Source: Bacillus sp. 7884-1
GTDB lineage: Bacteria > Bacillota > Bacilli > Bacillales > Cytobacillaceae
DNA: 45,960 nucleotides
Direction: 5' to 3'
NCBI RefSeq assembly: GCF_002272245.1
Contig: NZ_NPDD01000212.1
Location: forward strand, 1 to 45,960
The notes beneath the pieces are model-generated. The model saw only the letters and a program-made list of their open reading frames with translations. It was not told the origin of the DNA and did not search any database. Positions 41,514 through 45,960 of the stretch are shown piece by piece (position 1 is the first letter of the stretch; every line of letters begins with the position of its first letter). A program made the translations under genes and the position numbers.

Positions 41514-42633
41514 GATTGGGGCAATAGCATGGCTTCATTTAAAGGAACTTTTTAAATCACCGGGAGCTTTGGTTATGATGTTTCTTTTGCCGGGCTTATT
41601 TGGCTGGATTTTTGGTGGAATTGCTATAGAGTCAGGACAAACAAAACCAGTAATAGATGTTGTAATGAATGAAGAAGAACATAGCGCTGAAATCTTCAAT
41701 CTTTTGAAGAAAAATGAACACTACCAGTGGAATAAAGCAACATTGCAGGAAGCAAAGGAACATGTGGAAGGGCAGGATACAGTAGCTGCCATAGTCATTC
41801 CAACTAACATCCAACAAAAAGTCATGGGAAAACAACCATTGTTTGATGTGATTCTTCGCAATAAAACAGAAAATTACCTTGTTTTAGAGCCGCATTTGCA
41901 AGGAACAGCAAACTTAATTATTCGCGTCCTTCAGATTGAGGAGGAAAGCGTTTCTGCCGCTCTGCCGGATTTACTGGAAGCAGTCGCAACAAGTAAAGGA
42001 GTTGCCATCGAAAAACAAACGATTCAAAGGGATGATAACATCTCAGTGGAAATAAATTTAATGTTTGTTGGTTTTGCTATCATGTTTATGATGTTTGGTC
42101 TTTCGGGCGCTGCATCTACTATTCTAGATGAAAGAATAGGTGGTACATGGGGCCGTCTGATGGTTACCCCAGCTAGTAAGCTGCAGATTAGTTTAGGATA
42201 TTTAATTGCATATTTTCTGATGGGCTGGATTCAGTTCGCAGTATTAATGGTTGCCATGAACCTTTTGTTTGACACCACCTGGGGGAACTTAACCTATATG
42301 ATCCCTTTTGCTTCTTTAGTCATATTATGTGTGGTTGGTTTTGGTCTTATGATTGCTGGGATAGTAAAAACGAAACAGCAAGCTGGTGCAATAGGGGCAG
42401 TGTTAATCGTGAGTACGTGTATGCTCGGCGGTGTGTATTGGTCTATTGACCTTGTTCCAGAATACATGCAAAAGATTTCTTTAGCTGTACCCCAAAGCTG
42501 GGCGATGTCAGGTTTTAAAGAAATCATAAGTGGCAGCCTTCATCCCATTACGCTCATAAAGGATACACTAGCATTGCTTGCATTTACGGCGGGTTTCTTT
42601 TTATTAGCGATAAGAGGTATTACTTATAAATAA
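41506..42633 (+). CDS. ABC-2 type transporter permease
   Basis: 375 residues from ATG 41506 (GGAGAGGG upstream), overlapping the end of the previous gene by 8 bp. One N-terminal helix (GALVMMFLLPGLFGWIFGGIA), an extracellular region of about 150 residues, then five helices including FVGFAIMFMMFGLSGAASTILDERIGGTWGRLMVTPAS, a hallmark of the ABC-2 family. It pairs with the preceding permease and ATPase. It closes the operon; the next promoter appears to be at 42653. Confidence 0.85.
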   Translation: MRRIGAIAWLHLKELFKSPGALVMMFLLPGLFGWIFGGIAIESGQTKPVIDVVMNEEEHSAEIFNLLKKNEHYQWNKATLQEAKEHVEGQDTVAAIVIPTNIQQKVMGKQPLFDVILRNKTENYLVLEPHLQGTANLIIRVLQIEEESVSAALPDLLEAVATSKGVAIEKQTIQRDDNISVEINLMFVGFAIMFMMFGLSGAASTILDERIGGTWGRLMVTPASKLQISLGYLIAYFLMGWIQFAVLMVAMNLLFDTTWGNLTYMIPFASLVILCVVGFGLMIAGIVKTKQQAGAIGAVLIVSTCMLGGVYWSIDLVPEYMQKISLAVPQSWAMSGFKEIISGSLHPITLIKDTLALLAFTAGFFLLAIRGITYK

Positions 42634-42726
42634 TAGTTGTCGAATATTGTCGTTGACTTCTTGAATTGTCTCTTATAACATGGGAATTAGAGAGCGATAA
42701 TTGTGACGAAATGGGGGGGAAGGGTT

Positions 42727-43569
42727 ATGGTAAAGCTGTTGATTGATAAGGTGTTAAATAACAATGTTTTAATAGCTGAACACCCTTCCTACCAAGAAGT
42801 TGTTTTAATTGGAAAAGGAATTGGTTTCAATCGGAAACATGGAGATTTTATTGAAACGGATTCAGTTGAAAAACTATTTGTGCTAAAAAATGAAAAGGAA
42901 CAGCAAAATTATATTAAATTGCTTCCTTTTATTGAGAATGAATTGCTAGAAGTAATTATATCTGCTATTGGTCTGATCAAACATAGAACCAATACGCTTC
43001 TAGATGAGCATATTCATGTAGCGTTAACAGACCATTTAATGTTCGCGATTACTCGTGCAAGAAAAGGAATGGAAATAAGTAATCCATTCTTGGTCGAAAC
43101 AAAAACACTTTATCGGCATGAATATGAAATCGCCACAGAGGTTGTCCAGCTAATTAATGAAAAGACAGGAACTAACCTGCCTATTGGTGAAATTGGATTT
43201 ATTGCCCTCCATATTCATAGTGCGATGACCAAAAAGAACCTTTCTGAGGTCAATCAACATTCTCAGTTAGTCAGCAGGCTGGTCAAGATGGTAGAAGAGC
43301 AGTTTGAAATTGATATCGATAAAGAAAGCATTGATTATATGAGGCTTGTGCGTCACCTTCGATTCACCATTGAGAGAGTCATTAAAGGAGAAAAAGTAGA
43401 GGAACCAGAAAAAATAAATTCCCTATTGAAACAAGAATATCCTGTATGCTATAATCTCTCATGGAAGCTCATTAAAGTGATGCAACAAACATTGAAATTG
43501 AAAGTATTTGATGCAGAAGCGGTGTATTTAACCATGCATTTGCAAAGAATACAGAAAAAATTTAAATAG
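42727..43569 (+). CDS. glcT: PtsG transcription antiterminator
   Basis: 280-residue BglG-family RNA-binding antiterminator. The N-terminal co-antiterminator domain (KLLIDKVLNNNVLIAEHPSYQEVVLIGKGIGFNRKHGDFIE) binds the RAT hairpin in the ptsG leader. PRD1 (HIHVALTDHLMFAITRARKGME, with HEYEIATEVVQLIN and IGFIALHIHSA) and PRD2 (LRHLRF, MHLQRIQKK) carry the regulatory histidines phosphorylated by the glucose PTS. Very close to Bacillus subtilis GlcT in sequence and position. ATG 42727 follows GGGGGGAAGGG; an upstream GTG at 42703 adds family-unlike residues. TTGACT (42653) and TATAAC (42674) may be its promoter, though the 15-bp spacer is short. Confidence 0.92.
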   Translation: MVKLLIDKVLNNNVLIAEHPSYQEVVLIGKGIGFNRKHGDFIETDSVEKLFVLKNEKEQQNYIKLLPFIENELLEVIISAIGLIKHRTNTLLDEHIHVALTDHLMFAITRARKGMEISNPFLVETKTLYRHEYEIATEVVQLINEKTGTNLPIGEIGFIALHIHSAMTKKNLSEVNQHSQLVSRLVKMVEEQFEIDIDKESIDYMRLVRHLRFTIERVIKGEKVEEPEKINSLLKQEYPVCYNLSWKLIKVMQQTLKLKVFDAEAVYLTMHLQRIQKKFK

Positions 43570-43581
43570 TTATTATTTTTT

Positions 43582-43696
43582 ACGTGTTACTGATTCGATC
43601 AGGCATGAGTGAAAAGTATTAATTGAAACAAAGGTTTTTGGGTAATCTATACCCGTAGCCTTATTCAATTGAACTTTTACTCATGCCTTTTTTTGT
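43582..43696 (+). promoter_or_regulatory. RAT antiterminator and overlapping terminator of ptsG
   Basis: The RAT sequence (about 43582-43610: ACGTGTTACTGATTCGATC followed by AGGCATGAGT) is the GlcT target known from the Bacillus subtilis ptsG leader. AGGCATGAGTGAAAAGT (43601-43617) overlaps it and pairs with ACTTTTACTCATGCCT (43673-43688) with one bulged G. An inner AATTGAA/TTCAATT stem extends the hairpin, and a T-run ends at 43695. GlcT binding to RAT blocks this terminator. Confidence 0.9.
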
Positions 43697-43753
43697 TTTT
43701 ATGAAGTAAATGAAAACGCTTAATGAGCCATAAATAAATTGGAGGTATATATT

Positions 43754-45823
43754 ATGTTTAAAAAAGCTTTCGGCGTCTTGCAAAAAGTCGGTAAAGCGTT
43801 AATGCTACCGGTCGCTCTTTTGCCTGCTGCAGGTATCTTGCTTGCTATTGGAGCAGCGCTTAGAAACCCAGCACTATTAGAATTAGCTCCGTTCCTAGAT
43901 AACAGCACGGTTGATATGATTGCTGCTGTTATGCAAAAAGCAGGAGATGTCATCTTTGGAAACCTTCCGCTCTTGTTTGCGGTTGGGGTTGCAGTTGGTT
44001 TAGCTGGAGGAGAAGGTACAGCTGGTCTTGCAGCAATTATTGGTTACCTAATCATGAATGCAACGATGGGAACCGTACTTGGGATTACACCAGAAGATGT
44101 TAATGGTCTAAGTTATGCAAATGTTTTAGGAATTCCAACACTGCAAACAGGAGTATTTGGTGGGATCATCGTCGGAATATTAGCTGCGGCAATGTACAAT
44201 AAGTTTTATGAAATTGAATTACCATCGTATTTAGGATTCTTTGCAGGTAAACGTTTTGTGCCAATTATTACGGCAGCGTCTGCTCTCGTTTTAGGGTTAT
44301 TGATGATTTTTATTTGGCCGCCAATCCAAAACGGTCTAAATGCTTTCTCGCAAAACATGGTACATGCAAATTTAACAATATCTGCTTTTATTTTCGGAGT
44401 AATTGAACGATCATTAATTCCATTTGGTCTACATCATATTTTCTACTCTCCTTTCTGGTTTGAGTTTGGTGAATATGCAACCAAAGCAGGAGAAGTGGTT
44501 CGTGGAGACCAGCGGATTTTCATGGCTCAGATTAATGATAATGTTCAAAATTTAACAGCTGGAACATTTATGACAGGTAAATTCCCATTCATGATGTTTG
44601 GACTTCCAGCAGCAGCTTTAGCGATTTATCACGAAGCTAAGCCTGAAAAGAAAGTTTTCGTCGGAGGATTAATGGCATCAGCTGCTCTAACGTCGTTCTT
44701 AACAGGTATTACGGAACCAATTGAATTCTCATTCTTATTCGTTGCACCAATATTATTTGGTATCCATGCAATATTTGCTGGATTCTCGTTTATGATTATG
44801 CACATGTTAGACGTGAAAATCGGGATGACTTTCTCTGGTGGATTAATTGACTATATCCTATTCGGGCTAATTAACCCACAAACGAATGCTTGGATTGTTA
44901 TTCCTGTAGGTCTGGTATTTGCGGTTGTATATTACTTTGGTTTCCGTTTTGCGATTCGTACCTTTAATTTAAAAACTCCAGGTCGTGAACTAGAGGAAGA
45001 AGAAAATCAAGCTCCAACTGGTAAAGCAGGATCAGGTGATTTGGCTTCAAATATTTTGGATGCGATGGGCGGCAAAGGAAATATTGCTCATTTAGATGCA
45101 TGTATTACCCGCCTTCGTGTTTCTGTTAATGATATTAAAGATGTTGATAAAGCCCAACTAAAAAAGCTAGGCGCAGCGGGTGTGCTTGAAGTAGGAAACA
45201 ACATCCAAGCAATCTTTGGACCGCGTTCAGAAACCATTAAAGGACAAATGAAAGACATTATGGATGGTAAAAAACCTCGTACAACAGTGAAAGCGCCAGA
45301 AAAAGGCGTGGAACAGCAAATCGAGGAAATTAATCCAGAAGCTCTTCAAAATGCACGCAGTACAGAAGATGAAGGATTTATGTCACCGCTGAAAGGTGAA
45401 TTAAAATCAATCTCAGAAGTTCCAGACCAAGTGTTTGCTGGAAAAATGATGGGTGATGGTTTTGCGATTATCCCAGTAGAGGGTACAATTGTATCGCCTG
45501 TAAATGGGAAAATCGTTAACCTGTTCCCAACTAAGCACGCAATTGGAATTCTCTCTGATACAGGACGCGAAATTCTAATCCATGTTGGAATTGATACCGT
45601 AAACCTAAAAGGTCAAGGTTTTGAAACCTTAGTAGCGGAGAATGACATTGTAGAACAAGGTCAGCCATTACTAAAAGTTGATCTAGATTATATTAAAGAA
45701 CATGCTACATCAACCATTACACCGATTGTCTTCACGAACTTAGCAGAAGGTGAAAAGGTAGTGATTGAAAAGCCAGGTCAAGTTGATCTGAAACAAACAG
45801 GAATTATAAAAATTACGAAATAA
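43754..45823 (+). CDS. ptsG: Glucose-specific PTS transporter, EIICBA
   Basis: Imports glucose with phosphorylation to glucose 6-phosphate. 690 residues: EIIC (about 1-405, starting [19 protein letters not shown], with [14 protein letters not shown]), EIIB (about 430-510, phospho-Cys450 in DACITRLRV) and EIIA (about 540-689, phospho-His610 in [10 protein letters not shown]), joined by charged linkers. ATG 43754 follows GGAGG. It is controlled by GlcT through the leader RAT/terminator. Its EIIA domain may also serve the EIIA-less sucrose transporter ScrA, as is known for related systems. Confidence 0.95.
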   Translation: MFKKAFGVLQKVGKALMLPVALLPAAGILLAIGAALRNPALLELAPFLDNSTVDMIAAVMQKAGDVIFGNLPLLFAVGVAVGLAGGEGTAGLAAIIGYLIMNATMGTVLGITPEDVNGLSYANVLGIPTLQTGVFGGIIVGILAAAMYNKFYEIELPSYLGFFAGKRFVPIITAASALVLGLLMIFIWPPIQNGLNAFSQNMVHANLTISAFIFGVIERSLIPFGLHHIFYSPFWFEFGEYATKAGEVVRGDQRIFMAQINDNVQNLTAGTFMTGKFPFMMFGLPAAALAIYHEAKPEKKVFVGGLMASAALTSFLTGITEPIEFSFLFVAPILFGIHAIFAGFSFMIMHMLDVKIGMTFSGGLIDYILFGLINPQTNAWIVIPVGLVFAVVYYFGFRFAIRTFNLKTPGRELEEEENQAPTGKAGSGDLASNILDAMGGKGNIAHLDACITRLRVSVNDIKDVDKAQLKKLGAAGVLEVGNNIQAIFGPRSETIKGQMKDIMDGKKPRTTVKAPEKGVEQQIEEINPEALQNARSTEDEGFMSPLKGELKSISEVPDQVFAGKMMGDGFAIIPVEGTIVSPVNGKIVNLFPTKHAIGILSDTGREILIHVGIDTVNLKGQGFETLVAENDIVEQGQPLLKVDLDYIKEHATSTITPIVFTNLAEGEKVVIEKPGQVDLKQTGIIKITK

Positions 45824-45826
45824 ACA

Positions 45827-45866
45827 AAGAAGCCGGCTCACTCATTTAGAGCCGGCTTCTTATTGT
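45827..45866 (+). terminator. Terminator of ptsG
   Basis: AAGAAGCCGGCTC (45827-45839) pairs with GAGCCGGCTTCTT (45849-45861). The T-tract after it is weak. I see no gene in the last 95 bases of the window. Confidence 0.85.
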
Positions 45867-45960
45867 TGAAAGTGTCTTTTGCCATTGAGCGATGAGTGAT
45901 GAGAACCCGTAACATTTTAAAAAGAGAAAGAGCGGAAACTAGAGCAGTTGTCTGATGCCT

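Noticed and set aside
1-45960. CRISPR array, prophage structural genes, replication origin or toxin-antitoxin pair
   Set aside because: Looked for regular short repeats with spacers and for matching gene families; none found. The repeats present are few, long and tied to attachment cores.

Overview
The window looks like chromosome of a low-GC Gram-positive spore-former of the family Bacillaceae. The evidence is strong AGGAGG-type ribosome sites, GTG/TTG starts, sigma-A promoters, purine riboswitches, a GlcT/ptsG antitermination switch, and the gene order yeaC-yeaD-yebA-guaA-pbuG, which matches the Bacillus subtilis neighbourhood downstream of groEL. The genus cannot be settled from sequence alone.

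Left part (1 to about 18.4 kb, possibly to 28.3 kb): a stack of decayed integrative elements. Four copies of an 18-bp core (483, 8070, 11914, 18160) read like the 3' end of groEL (Met-Gly-Gly-Met-Met-stop). Behind three of them, each exactly 54 bp away on the minus strand, lies the decayed C-terminus of a tyrosine recombinase. In front of them lie two kinds of conserved right end (type A at 7933 and 11776; type B at 3 and 17761). The cores divide the region into cargo blocks: (I) a Fur-box-controlled nickel/metallophore ABC importer nikABCDE plus a MATE exporter; (II) a five-gene sulfur-transfer-like cluster (TusA-like, DsrE-like, TusA-OsmC fusion, core MetE-like zinc methyltransferase, OsmC); (III) a large secreted subtilisin-like protease with cohesin-like and dockerin-like modules, itself flanked by a second kind of direct repeat carrying a tRNA T-arm-like sequence and an integrase N-terminal fragment.

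Middle part (18.4-28.3 kb): a stand-alone 3-hydroxyacyl-CoA dehydrogenase, a secreted endonuclease/exonuclease/phosphatase protein facing a Tat-exported PhoX-type phosphatase across a possible Pho box, and a sucrose operon (repressor scrR, then scrA-scrB-scrK). The sucrose promoter lies in the last codons of scrR, and three near-identical GGAACCGGTTCC operators lie in the leader. A degenerate fifth copy of the attachment core at 28250 may mark the true right edge of the accretion.

Right part (28.5-45.9 kb): chromosomal backbone. It holds a BASS-family transporter, a small membrane protein, a short Mur ligase, yeaC-yeaD-yebA, guaA and pbuG each behind a guanine riboswitch with a terminator, an ABC-2 exporter operon in which one permease is split by a one-base frameshift, and glcT followed by the RAT/terminator and ptsG.

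Most notable: the groEL-site island accretion, and the uncharacterised TusA/DsrE/TusA-OsmC/MetE-like/OsmC cluster carried in one of the blocks.
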